Shown here piece by piece: positions 16,232 to 23,824 of a stretch of DNA of 64,000 nt. The stretch spans positions 8,798 through 72,797 of the forward strand of contig CABIXF010000017.1 in NCBI GenBank assembly GCA_902362595.1, given 5' to 3'. A program made the position numbers and the translations under genes. The notes below the pieces were generated by a model. That model worked only from the letters and a program-made list of their open reading frames with translations. It did not search any database and had not been told where the DNA came from. Position 1 is the stretch's first letter. Every line of letters begins with the position of its first letter. This stretch comes from Bacteroidaceae bacterium. Its GTDB lineage: Bacteria > Bacteroidota > Bacteroidia > Bacteroidales > Bacteroidaceae.

Positions 16232-17221
16232 TTAAAGTTTGTTCAGGATTCGGTCCATAACCCAGTTCGTGGGAGTGGCACTGATTCCGTCGCAGGTGCA
16301 GACTGCTTTTCCTTGCAGGTGTTCTACTACAGCCTTAATCAGCGGCAACTGTACGTGGGGCGGATTTGGGGGAAGAATTTCTTCGCGTCCACGTTCCGTA
16401 TGCAGGGCAATGGGGTCGTAGGTAAAAACAGAAAAACAAATCATGCCTTTGTCTCCGATAATTTCAATACGGTCTTCTTTGGCTGATTCATGTGCGACGA
16501 AACACCACGAACCGGAACCTGGCAGTCCGGAATCAAACTTGAAACAGGCACTGATGGTATCTTCTGCTTCGTACAGACCGCCGCGATTACTCTTGTAGCC
16601 TTCGGCTTCGAGGATACAACCAAACATGTCTTGCAGCAAATCCAGCTGGTGAGGAGCCAAGTCGTAGAAGTAACCTCCACCGGCGATGTCTGGTTGTACA
16701 CGCCACGGCAGGTTTTTGCTGTTGTAATCCAAAGCACGGGGCGGCTGTGCAAAACGAATCTGTACATTGATGACGTTACCAATCTCTCCCTCATCAACCA
16801 GCTGTCGTACTTTTTGGAAATAGGGCAGGTAGCGGCGGTAGTAAGCTACAAAACAAGGAACTCCTGTCTCCTTGGAGATGCGGTTGATGCGGGCACAGTC
16901 TTCGTAACTGGCGGCCATCGGTTTCTCAATGTAGACCGGTTTTCCGGCTTTCATGGCCATGATAGCAAAGGTGGCGTGTGAGGAGGGAGGGGTAGCAATA
17001 TAGATGGCATTCACATCTTCATCTCCAATCAGTTCCTGTGCGTCGGTGTACCACCGGGGAATCTGGTGGCGTATGGCGTATGATTTGACTTTTTCTTCTT
17101 CACGGCTCATAACCGCTACAACTTTGGAGCCTTCAATCATGTTGAAGGCCGGACCGCTTTTCTTTTCGGTGACTTCACCGCATCCGATGAATCCCCAGTT
17201 TACTTTATCGAGTTTGATCAT
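16232..17221 (-). CDS. Gfo/Idh/MocA-family oxidoreductase
   Basis: NAD(P)-dependent sugar-type dehydrogenase of 329 residues, the usual length. The N-terminal Rossmann domain has GFIGCGEVTEKKSGPA. The family motif EKPMA (YIEKPMAASYEDC) is followed by a C-terminal alpha/beta domain that includes GGGYFYDLAPHQLDLL with the catalytic-type histidine. The substrate is unknown and could be a sugar, inositol or sugar-nucleotide. Spacing of 12-14 nt on both sides places it in an operon with DUF4421, a solute-binding-type protein and a porin. Confidence 0.92.
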   Translation of the reverse strand: MIKLDKVNWGFIGCGEVTEKKSGPAFNMIEGSKVVAVMSREEEKVKSYAIRHQIPRWYTDAQELIGDEDVNAIYIATPPSSHATFAIMAMKAGKPVYIEKPMAASYEDCARINRISKETGVPCFVAYYRRYLPYFQKVRQLVDEGEIGNVINVQIRFAQPPRALDYNSKNLPWRVQPDIAGGGYFYDLAPHQLDLLQDMFGCILEAEGYKSNRGGLYEAEDTISACFKFDSGLPGSGSWCFVAHESAKEDRIEIIGDKGMICFSVFTYDPIALHTERGREEILPPNPPHVQLPLIKAVVEHLQGKAVCTCDGISATPTNWVMDRILNKL

Positions 17222-17233
17222 AGATGAGTGGTT

Positions 17234-18052
17234 TTAGTAAAAATATTTTTTATATAATACCCGATAGTCTTCACTTTTCATGTACTGGTTTAACCAGACA
17301 TTCAGGCTGTCGAGCAGGAGGGGGGCGTGTTTAGCCACTCCCCATGCATAAAACTGAGTGAAGCTGATATCGGTATCGATGTCTAGATTGGGGTATAGTC
17401 CGATGTTGGCTTTGGCGATGTTTTCGTCACATACAGCGTAGTCGATGTCTCCCTCGGAAACCATGGCCATGAGCTGTTCGGGGCCATACTGGTCTATTTC
17501 TTTAATATAAATAGTATCGGCAATTTCATTAATCAGGTTATGCAGTCGAAGAAGAGCTGGGGAACCTTTGACGATGTGCAGCATTTTACCTCCCAACTCC
17601 AGTTGATTTTGTATATACAGACTGTCTTTACCTTCTTCTCGTTTTCGTTGTACCAAAATCTGTTTGCTCAACAATAGAGGCTGGGTAAAGAGTAGGGTAT
17701 CTTTTGAGCGGGTGGTTACAATGGTACCTGTAGCTATCAGGTCGTACTTCCCTTCGCTGATACCTTTCAACCGCTCTTCGAAACTCATTTCTGGAGTAAC
17801 TTCCAAGCGGAGTTTTTTAGCTTTGGCAAAGGCGTTCAGCAGTTCATAATCGAAACCGGAAATGCTGTCTTTGTCTGCGTGGTAGCTGATGGAGTTGTAT
17901 TCCATGACAGCACGAAGAATGCCCGAGCGGATAATCTCCGGATAGTCACGCGGAGTGAACTTCGGATGTGTCTCATGGTGTGAGCAAAGACGCACCAGAA
18001 TCAGCAGGAGAATAATCCCACCTGTCAGGTAGAAAAGTTTGTTTTTCTTCAT
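17234..18052 (-). CDS. Periplasmic solute-binding-type protein (SBP family 3, MltF N-domain-like)
   Basis: A 272-residue protein with one N-terminal membrane anchor (LFYLTGGIILLLILVRLC). The rest is a type-II periplasmic binding fold: GILRAVMEYNSISYHADKDSISGFDYELLNAFAK, EGKYDLIATGTIVTTRSKD and DIDYAVCDENIAK. It resembles the binding domain of MltF-type lytic transglycosylases, but the transglycosylase domain is absent. No ABC transporter genes are nearby, so it more likely senses or presents a ligand (amino acid or muropeptide) than feeds a permease. It is 5 nt downstream of the porin gene. Confidence 0.82.
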   Translation of the reverse strand: MKKNKLFYLTGGIILLLILVRLCSHHETHPKFTPRDYPEIIRSGILRAVMEYNSISYHADKDSISGFDYELLNAFAKAKKLRLEVTPEMSFEERLKGISEGKYDLIATGTIVTTRSKDTLLFTQPLLLSKQILVQRKREEGKDSLYIQNQLELGGKMLHIVKGSPALLRLHNLINEIADTIYIKEIDQYGPEQLMAMVSEGDIDYAVCDENIAKANIGLYPNLDIDTDISFTQFYAWGVAKHAPLLLDSLNVWLNQYMKSEDYRVLYKKYFY

Positions 18053-18057
18053 GGCCG

Positions 18058-20145
18058 TTAGTCAAAGAAGTTCCAAGAAAGACCGACCTTCAGGATGCGC
18101 GGGTTGAGTGGATAGTGGGGAGCAAGAAAGTAGCTTTTCTCGCCCGTACGTTGCAGCAGGTTGTACATCTGTACAAAAATACGCGTACGTTTCAGGTGCA
18201 GGTTGATGTATCCGTTGATGAGTGGATAGCCTCCCAGCTTGTATCGTGTATCCGGATTCTGCAAATAGAACTGCCCGATGGCTGGTGCATAGTCGGGCGC
18301 ATAATATTGGGTGAAATAACGCAGGTCGGCTCCCATTTCGATATTGAGCACTCTTTTGGCTAGACCGAACCGGATATACAAGTCGTGGTAAAGCACGAGT
18401 TCCGGAAGAGGTAATATAGTGGCATTACTCGTTTTCTGGTAGGTGATTTCATTGTCAAGATGGAGAATGCCCAACTTGAAATCCTGCCGTAAAGTGGCGC
18501 TGAACACCTGGATGCTTCCAGAGTATTGGCTTACAGCCATATTGTTTTTATAGCTGGCTACATCATTGTTTGTGTATTTTACGGATGTATTGTCCAGATA
18601 CGTGTAATTGGTAATGTTTTCTACTCCGGCTTTCAGTTGTGTACGCCAGCGGTCGATGCTCAGTTTTCCTTCAATGCGGGTACGCATGATTTTACTCAGG
18701 TCATTATCCCACCAGTAGTGTTTGGAGTGGAAATGGCGGTAATAGAATGTCGGGTTCAAGTTCTTGATATAAGCATTGGCTTCCAAGCGGACTGTATCGT
18801 TGAACAGACGGAAATTCAAATCGCCTTGTCCTTCCACGCTGAACTGTCCGGCGTCTTCTCCAATCATGGCAATTTCTCCTAGCACGTTGTAATGTAAAGT
18901 CTTTCCCTGCGACTTGATGAGCTGTCCTCCAATAGAAAGCACATTTTCTTTGTGGCTGGTCGGAATTCGGCGCCCAGGAGTACCAGTTATCGTATCGGTA
19001 AGTGTGAAGTTTCGATGCTCAAAGCTGGCAAAAACCGTCAGTCCCGCCTTTGCCCATTTGTTGAAACCTTCCCGGAGAGCGATGCCTACGGTATTTTTGA
19101 TAGAAAAGTTCTTGGTCACATCGAGAGAGTCTTTTCCAAGGTAGTTGTGCTCGAAATATTTTTCATTCTGACTGGTGTCATAAGAAATGTATTTTCTTCG
19201 GTTAATGTCTACGTTTACGGTGTGGATGAAACTGGTGACCGGCACAAATACTTCTTTGGTAATCGTATCGTTCTCAGTGGCTTCGTCCCGATAGAATCCC
19301 AAGTTGTATCGGTGTGTCAGGAATGCGTGGTATCCCGTGTTGTGGTTCCAGATATTTGACAAGTTGGTCGGAATGGAGTAGGTTTCATAAGTCCGGTTTC
19401 CTTCGGCCATTTCCAGTGGATTGGTGATGTAACGATCGTCCGTGATACCCCCGTTCTCGGCGACTTTCAGGTTGTCGTTGATGAAACTGAAATGCATGTC
19501 ATATTTGTCTCCGTGATAATAGGCAAAAAGATTGCCGTTGAACAAGGCAGTCGACTGGCTGTCATATTTTCCTCGTCCGTAAGTATAATCGATGTCGAAG
19601 CCAAAGCCCATGCGTTTGTTGACGTTGACAGCAAAATAGGCTTTGAAACGCTCTTCTCCGTAACGTCCGTCACCTTGTTTGAAATAGGTCAGGTTAGTAA
19701 AAGGTGATTTTGTATTGGTATAAATGATGTCACTCGGTTTCCTTACTGTAAAATCATACGGGTCGGTAAAGAAAAACTGGCTGCTTTCTTTCCGCTCGAA
19801 AAACACGTGGGAGATGCGTGGAGAGCCCAAATTTCCAAGGTAGGTGTAATGTCCGGTAGGCCCTCCCGTGTCATTGGAATTTTGAAATCCATGTTGTAGC
19901 GTGTCTACGGGGACTGCGGTCATTTCGCCAAAACGTTCATCGATTTTCCAGGAGTTGAGTCCTACGGGCACTGTATTGGCATCGATGACAGCAGTGGTAT
20001 CAATCGGGTTTCCGTTTCGGTCATACCTGTTTCCGTCCTGGCCTGTGGCAGATGTTCCATATTGTCCGTATTGGGTCAGGGTGTTCTGTGCGGGCAATGA
20101 GCCACACAGAAGTATGAGTATAGCTATAAAAAGTATTTTCTTCAT
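18058..20145 (-). CDS. Putative porin, large outer-membrane beta-barrel
   Basis: A protein of about 695 residues. The signal peptide MKKILFIAILILLCGSLPAQ defines the start at 20145; an upstream TTG extension is not convincing. It is rich in alternating aromatic and polar strands and ends in LRILKVGLSWNFFD, a typical outer-membrane barrel end. It matches the putative porin group of Bacteroidota. It is the first gene of the minus-strand cluster that ends with DUF4421. A -7-like TATCTTTG lies at 20153-20160 (minus), only about eight nt before the ATG, so the transcript may be nearly leaderless if this box is used. Confidence 0.82.
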   Translation of the reverse strand: MKKILFIAILILLCGSLPAQNTLTQYGQYGTSATGQDGNRYDRNGNPIDTTAVIDANTVPVGLNSWKIDERFGEMTAVPVDTLQHGFQNSNDTGGPTGHYTYLGNLGSPRISHVFFERKESSQFFFTDPYDFTVRKPSDIIYTNTKSPFTNLTYFKQGDGRYGEERFKAYFAVNVNKRMGFGFDIDYTYGRGKYDSQSTALFNGNLFAYYHGDKYDMHFSFINDNLKVAENGGITDDRYITNPLEMAEGNRTYETYSIPTNLSNIWNHNTGYHAFLTHRYNLGFYRDEATENDTITKEVFVPVTSFIHTVNVDINRRKYISYDTSQNEKYFEHNYLGKDSLDVTKNFSIKNTVGIALREGFNKWAKAGLTVFASFEHRNFTLTDTITGTPGRRIPTSHKENVLSIGGQLIKSQGKTLHYNVLGEIAMIGEDAGQFSVEGQGDLNFRLFNDTVRLEANAYIKNLNPTFYYRHFHSKHYWWDNDLSKIMRTRIEGKLSIDRWRTQLKAGVENITNYTYLDNTSVKYTNNDVASYKNNMAVSQYSGSIQVFSATLRQDFKLGILHLDNEITYQKTSNATILPLPELVLYHDLYIRFGLAKRVLNIEMGADLRYFTQYYAPDYAPAIGQFYLQNPDTRYKLGGYPLINGYINLHLKRTRIFVQMYNLLQRTGEKSYFLAPHYPLNPRILKVGLSWNFFD

Positions 20146-20152
20146 AATGGGG

Positions 20153-20160
20153 CAAAGATA
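20153..20160 (-). promoter_or_regulatory. Candidate -7 box for the porin operon
   Basis: TATCTTTG on the minus strand, very close to the ATG at 20145. A matching -33 element is not obvious. Confidence 0.35.
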
Positions 20161-20241
20161 CAATAAAAAAGCGAAAACGGGAGATTGTGTCTTTCAAAAT
20201 GTAGGTGCGCTTTTATAGAAATGAACGGGCTGGGAAAAGAG

Positions 20242-20284
20242 AAGGCCGCAAGGACATTCTTTCATGAAATATCCTCACAGCCTT
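20242..20284 (-). terminator. Terminator of the 2-oxoacid oxidoreductase operon
   Basis: A long imperfect hairpin on the minus strand starts and ends with AAGGC/GCCTT and has a small loop around TTTCATGAAA. It is followed by CTCTTTTCC and lies 31 nt downstream of the last gene. Confidence 0.65.
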
Positions 20285-20315
20285 TCAGGTAGCCAGTATG
20301 AGTTTTTAATGAGGT

Positions 20316-20858
20316 TCAGACTTCCTTGATGATTTCCATTCCGATTTTAATGGCTTCTTCGTTCATTGGAATCAAGTGATGATGACGTTCGGGCAGCGTC
20401 TTGTGCAATGCCTTTACTACACTGTCAATGGATACGATAGGGCGTATCTTCAAAAGACCACCCAGTACGATCATGTTGAAGGTCTTGGCCATTTTCCGTT
20501 CGTTGGCTTCGTCCATGGCATCGATGCGGTACACATGGATGTCTTTGCGGGTCGGGGGATTGATGATGCCGTAGCCGTCATAAATCAGTACACCGCCCGG
20601 TTTTACCTTGTTCTCAAACTTGGCAAGCGAAGGCTGGTTCAGAATGATGGCTGTATCGTATTTGCTGAGAATCGGGGAAGAGATACGTTCGTCGCTGACG
20701 ATGACGGTGACGTTGGCCGTACCTCCGCGCTGTTCGGGACCGTAGGCAGGCATCCAGGTCACTTCCTTGTTTTCCATCAACCCGGAATATGCCAGGATTT
20801 TTCCCATGGAAAGTACCCCTTGTCCTCCAAATCCTGCGATGATAATTTCTTCTTTCAT
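20316..20858 (-). CDS. korC: 2-oxoacid:ferredoxin oxidoreductase, gamma subunit
   Basis: A 180-residue gamma-domain subunit (IIIAGFGGQGVLSMGKILAYSG; PAYGPEQRGGTANV). In this enzyme family the gamma domain binds CoA and helps form acyl-CoA from a 2-oxoacid while ferredoxin is reduced. It is the last gene of the operon, in the order ferredoxin, alpha, small membrane protein, beta, gamma. The subunit set (separate alpha, beta, gamma and 4Fe-4S) fits the 2-oxoglutarate type (Kor). Other branched or aryl 2-oxoacids cannot be excluded from sequence. Confidence 0.9.
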   Translation of the reverse strand: MKEEIIIAGFGGQGVLSMGKILAYSGLMENKEVTWMPAYGPEQRGGTANVTVIVSDERISSPILSKYDTAIILNQPSLAKFENKVKPGGVLIYDGYGIINPPTRKDIHVYRIDAMDEANERKMAKTFNMIVLGGLLKIRPIVSIDSVVKALHKTLPERHHHLIPMNEEAIKIGMEIIKEV

Positions 20859-20872
20859 AGGTATGCGAATGA

Positions 20873-21646
20873 TTATTTAATATCTGTAGTATCTTTCAGG
20901 TCGCCCAGCGGGTAGAACGGGAACATGTTCTCTTCCATCCATTTGTTGGCGGCTTCGGGTGACATCTTCCATCCGGAGTTGCAGGTAGACACAATTTCTA
21001 CCAGGCTGGAGCCTTTTTTCTGCATGGAGCATTCAAAGGCTTTGCGGATGGCTTTCTTTGCCTTGCGGATGGCAGCCACTGACTGTACAGACTGACGAGT
21101 GACGTAGGCCGTTCCTTGCAGGGTCGCAGCAATTTCTGTCATCTTCAGCGGGTAGCCGTGAATTTCCGGTACACGTCCGTAGGGACAGGTGGAAGTTTTC
21201 ATGCCCACCAGTGTGGTCGGAGCCATCTGTCCGCCGGTCATACCGTAGATGGCATTGTTGATGAAAATAATGGCAATGTGTTCGCCACGGTTCAACGCAT
21301 GGATGGTTTCTGCCGTACCAATGCAGGCCAAGTCACCGTCGCCTTGGTAAGTGAATACCAGACGGTCGGGCCAGAGGCGTTTGATAGCAGTGGCCAAGGC
21401 AGGTGCACGTCCGTGTGCAGCTTCCTGGCAGTCGATGTCCAGGTAGTTATACATGAATACGGCACATCCCACCGGACTTACTCCGACGGCTTTCTCGGCC
21501 ATACCCATTTCGTCGATGACTTCGGCAATCAGTTTGTGGACTACTCCGTGGCTGCATCCCGGACAGTAGTGCATCGGGTTATCGTTCAGCAATCGAGGCT
21601 TCTGATAAACCAGATTTTCAGGTTTGATTATATCTTCTTTTGTCAT
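20873..21646 (-). CDS. korB: 2-oxoacid:ferredoxin oxidoreductase, beta (TPP) subunit
   Basis: A 257-residue thiamine-diphosphate-binding subunit. The N-terminal HYCPGCSHG motif carries cluster-ligand cysteines. The TPP/Mg motif is GDGDLACIGTAETIHALNRG, followed by NNAIYGMTGGQMAPTT. It performs decarboxylation of the 2-oxoacid and transfers electrons through its 4Fe-4S cluster. Downstream korC starts 14 nt later, and upstream lies the small membrane protein gene. Confidence 0.93.
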   Translation of the reverse strand: MTKEDIIKPENLVYQKPRLLNDNPMHYCPGCSHGVVHKLIAEVIDEMGMAEKAVGVSPVGCAVFMYNYLDIDCQEAAHGRAPALATAIKRLWPDRLVFTYQGDGDLACIGTAETIHALNRGEHIAIIFINNAIYGMTGGQMAPTTLVGMKTSTCPYGRVPEIHGYPLKMTEIAATLQGTAYVTRQSVQSVAAIRKAKKAIRKAFECSMQKKGSSLVEIVSTCNSGWKMSPEAANKWMEENMFPFYPLGDLKDTTDIK

Positions 21647-21667
21647 AATTGGTTCTCCTGTAGTTTA

Positions 21668-21838
21668 TCATAGAAAGAAACGGAACACGAACTCCATCAT
21701 CTTCAGGAAAAGAGAGGCACCGCACACGTAGAAGAATACGGTCTTGTCGTCACCCAAAGTGAAATAGAGAATTACGGAAATCAGTGCACCGATCATAAAC
21801 AACACGTTTAAAACGGCTCTTATTCTGTCGGTATCCAT
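21668..21838 (-). CDS. Small two-helix membrane protein inside the kor operon (56 aa)
   Basis: A short gene of 56 codons from ATG at 21838 to TGA at 21668, placed between korA and korB. It starts MDTDRIRAVLNVLFMIGAL. Two hydrophobic segments (about residues 9-28 and 33-55) are separated by the polar turn LGDDKTV, so it is probably an inner-membrane hairpin. Gaps of 3 nt to korA and 21 nt to korB support co-transcription and a real gene. Function is unknown. It could tether the oxidoreductase to the membrane, but there is no direct evidence. Confidence 0.8.
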   Translation of the reverse strand: MDTDRIRAVLNVLFMIGALISVILYFTLGDDKTVFFYVCGASLFLKMMEFVFRFFL

Positions 21839-21841
21839 AAC

Positions 21842-22921
21842 TTATTTGATCAGTTTTTCTTTAATGGCTTCGATTACTTCATCCGGATCGGGAACGATAC
21901 CGCCCAAGCGTCCGAAGTGCTCTACCGGTACTTTGCATTCTACGGCCAGACGGACGTCTTCAATCATCTGTCCGCTGTTCAGTTCCACGGTCAGGATACC
22001 TTTCACTTGTTTGGCTCTTTCTTTCAAAGCCTTGCTGGGGAACGGCCACAAAGTAATCGGGCGGAACAGACCGACCTTGATTCCCTCTTCACGCGCATGT
22101 TCCATGGCTTTCTGTGCAATACGGGCGCATGAACCGAAGGCTACAATCAGGTATTCCGCATCTTCGGCGTCCAGCTCTTCATAGCGGGTTTCCTTTTCTG
22201 CGATTTCCGCATATTTGGCTTGTAGGTGCAGGTTGCGCTGTTCCATTACCGCCGGGTCAAGTTCCAGCGAAGTGATGATGTTTGGTTTGCGACCTTTGCA
22301 GCCAGTGGTAGCCCACGGGCATTGTGCCAGGATTTCCTCTTCTGTCCGTCTGGGGCGGAATGCCGGCAGGGTCACTTTCTCCATCATTTGTCCGATGACG
22401 CCGTCGGCCAGAATCATGGCCGGGTTGCGGTATTTGAATGCGAGGTCGAAAGCCAGGCCTACGAAGTCGGCCATTTCTTGTACGGAAGCCGGGGCCAGTG
22501 CGATGAGGTGATAGTCACCGTGTCCGCCTCCTTTAGTTGTCTGGAAATAATCGGCCTGACTCGGCTGGATGGTACCCAGTCCTGGACCGCCACGCATGAC
22601 GTTCACTACCAGACAGGGCAGTTCGGCTCCTGCAATGTAGGAGATACCCTCCTGTTTCAGGCTGACACCAGGGCTGGAGGAGGATGTCATGACCATTTTT
22701 CCGCTACCGGCGCCTCCATACACCATATTAATTGCTGCTACCTCACTTTCCGCCTGAAGTACTACCATTCCGGTAGTTTCCCAAGGTTTCTGTTCAGCAA
22801 GCGTTTCCAATACTTCAGATTGGGGAGTGATAGGGTAACCGAAGTAACCGTCCACGCCGATACGGATGGCGGCATGGGCTATGGCTTCGTTACCTTTCAT
22901 TAGAACAACTTCTTCTGCCAT
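21842..22921 (-). CDS. korA: 2-oxoacid:ferredoxin oxidoreductase, alpha subunit
   Basis: A 359-residue alpha subunit (pyrimidine-binding and transketolase C-terminal-like domains). Signatures are MKGNEAIAHAAIRIGVDGYFGYPITPQSEVLE at the start, MTSSSSPGVSLKQEGISY, and RPITLWPFPSKAL with VELNSGQM near the end. I place the start at 22921 (MAEEVVLMKG). An ATG at 22948 adds nine residues and cannot be excluded. The ferredoxin gene lies directly upstream. Confidence 0.93.
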   Translation of the reverse strand: MAEEVVLMKGNEAIAHAAIRIGVDGYFGYPITPQSEVLETLAEQKPWETTGMVVLQAESEVAAINMVYGGAGSGKMVMTSSSSPGVSLKQEGISYIAGAELPCLVVNVMRGGPGLGTIQPSQADYFQTTKGGGHGDYHLIALAPASVQEMADFVGLAFDLAFKYRNPAMILADGVIGQMMEKVTLPAFRPRRTEEEILAQCPWATTGCKGRKPNIITSLELDPAVMEQRNLHLQAKYAEIAEKETRYEELDAEDAEYLIVAFGSCARIAQKAMEHAREEGIKVGLFRPITLWPFPSKALKERAKQVKGILTVELNSGQMIEDVRLAVECKVPVEHFGRLGGIVPDPDEVIEAIKEKLIK

Positions 22922-22951
22922 AATTTTTAGATTTTGCTTGTTGGGCATTTA

Positions 22952-23182
22952 TTATTCTTCACATTTTGCTCTATATACGGTGAGACATCCGTCCGGGCAC
23001 ACAATGGCGCACGAAGAGCATCCGTTGCAGGTGTCTTCCACTACCTGCTGTACAAAATTATATCCTTTTTGATTTACTTTTGGGGTGAGTGACAGTACGT
23101 GCAACGGACATGCTACCACGCACAGGTTGCATCCCTTGCATCGTTCTGTATTTACTACAACCACACCTTTCATTTTAGCCAT
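22952..23182 (-). CDS. korD: Ferredoxin-type 2[4Fe-4S] subunit of the oxidoreductase
   Basis: A 76-residue iron-sulfur protein with two cluster motifs, CKGCNLCVVACP and CNGCSSCAIVCP. It carries electrons from the TPP/Fe-S core to external ferredoxin or partner enzymes, as the delta subunit of this family. It is the first catalytic-complex gene of the operon, between the TPR gene and korA. Confidence 0.93.
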   Translation of the reverse strand: MAKMKGVVVVNTERCKGCNLCVVACPLHVLSLTPKVNQKGYNFVQQVVEDTCNGCSSCAIVCPDGCLTVYRAKCEE

Positions 23183-23193
23183 AGTTCTATATC

Positions 23194-23472
23194 TTATTGA
23201 TTAAACATATCTTTGTTATAAAAGTTGAGTATATCCATCATCATTGCTCTGGCTTCGGATGCCGGACTCTCCGGGTCCAAAGAGATTGCTTCCTGATAAT
23301 TATTCAGCGCACCTTGCCAGTCGCCTTTTTTCCGATAAGCGTTCCCCAAAAGATAATAAGCTTCCGGCATGGGTGAGGAAGCGGTGAGGAGTAAATCATT
23401 CAGGCAGGATATAGCGGTGTCTACATTTCCTTCATTTATCAGTTGTCTGATGTGATTCAGTCGTTCATTCAT
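23194..23472 (-). CDS. Small TPR-repeat protein heading the kor operon
   Basis: A 92-residue cytoplasmic protein with about two tetratricopeptide repeats (PEAYYLLGNAYRKKGDWQGALNNYQEAISLDP). It is 11 nt upstream of the ferredoxin gene, so it is co-transcribed with the oxidoreductase. It may act in protein-protein contacts or assembly of the complex; no function is known. Confidence 0.85.
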   Translation of the reverse strand: MNERLNHIRQLINEGNVDTAISCLNDLLLTASSPMPEAYYLLGNAYRKKGDWQGALNNYQEAISLDPESPASEARAMMMDILNFYNKDMFNQ

Positions 23473-23499
23473 GAGCTTTTATATCATATTGTAACCTTA

Positions 23500-23507
23500 C
23501 AAAGATA
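23500..23507 (-). promoter_or_regulatory. Candidate -7 box of the kor operon
   Basis: TATCTTTG on the minus strand, 28 nt upstream of the TPR gene start. A -33 TTTG at the proper distance is not evident, so the call rests on the -7 box and position. Confidence 0.45.
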
Positions 23508-23739
23508 GTCTTTAATTTGGTATAAGAGTCATTTTTACGGAATAAATAGCATTTTTGTACAAAAAATTTTTTGAGTGGATGTGTGTAATGTGTTGATTAA
23601 TATAATGTTATGTTATACTTCAATTCGTTCTATATGAAAAAGATGCATAATTAACTAATTTTGGTTTTGGGAGAACTAAAGTATAAGTCCTTTTATGGGT
23701 GTGATTTCTTGACAGATTTTTCCAAAGGCCTGAAAAATA

Positions 23740-23770
23740 TTTGAAAGTGTCGTTATTTCTTTTAACTTTG
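23740..23770 (+). promoter_or_regulatory. Bacteroides-type promoter of the NfnAB-like gene
   Basis: TTTG at 23740-23743, 19 nt, then TAACTTTG at 23763-23770; the gene starts at 23825. The rest of the 352-bp divergent region (23473-23824) is AT-rich and shows no other gene. Confidence 0.75.
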
Positions 23771-23824
23771 TGGCAATTTATTCATAAAAGGAACAACTAA
23801 TAATTAACTTTATCAGATAAGACC

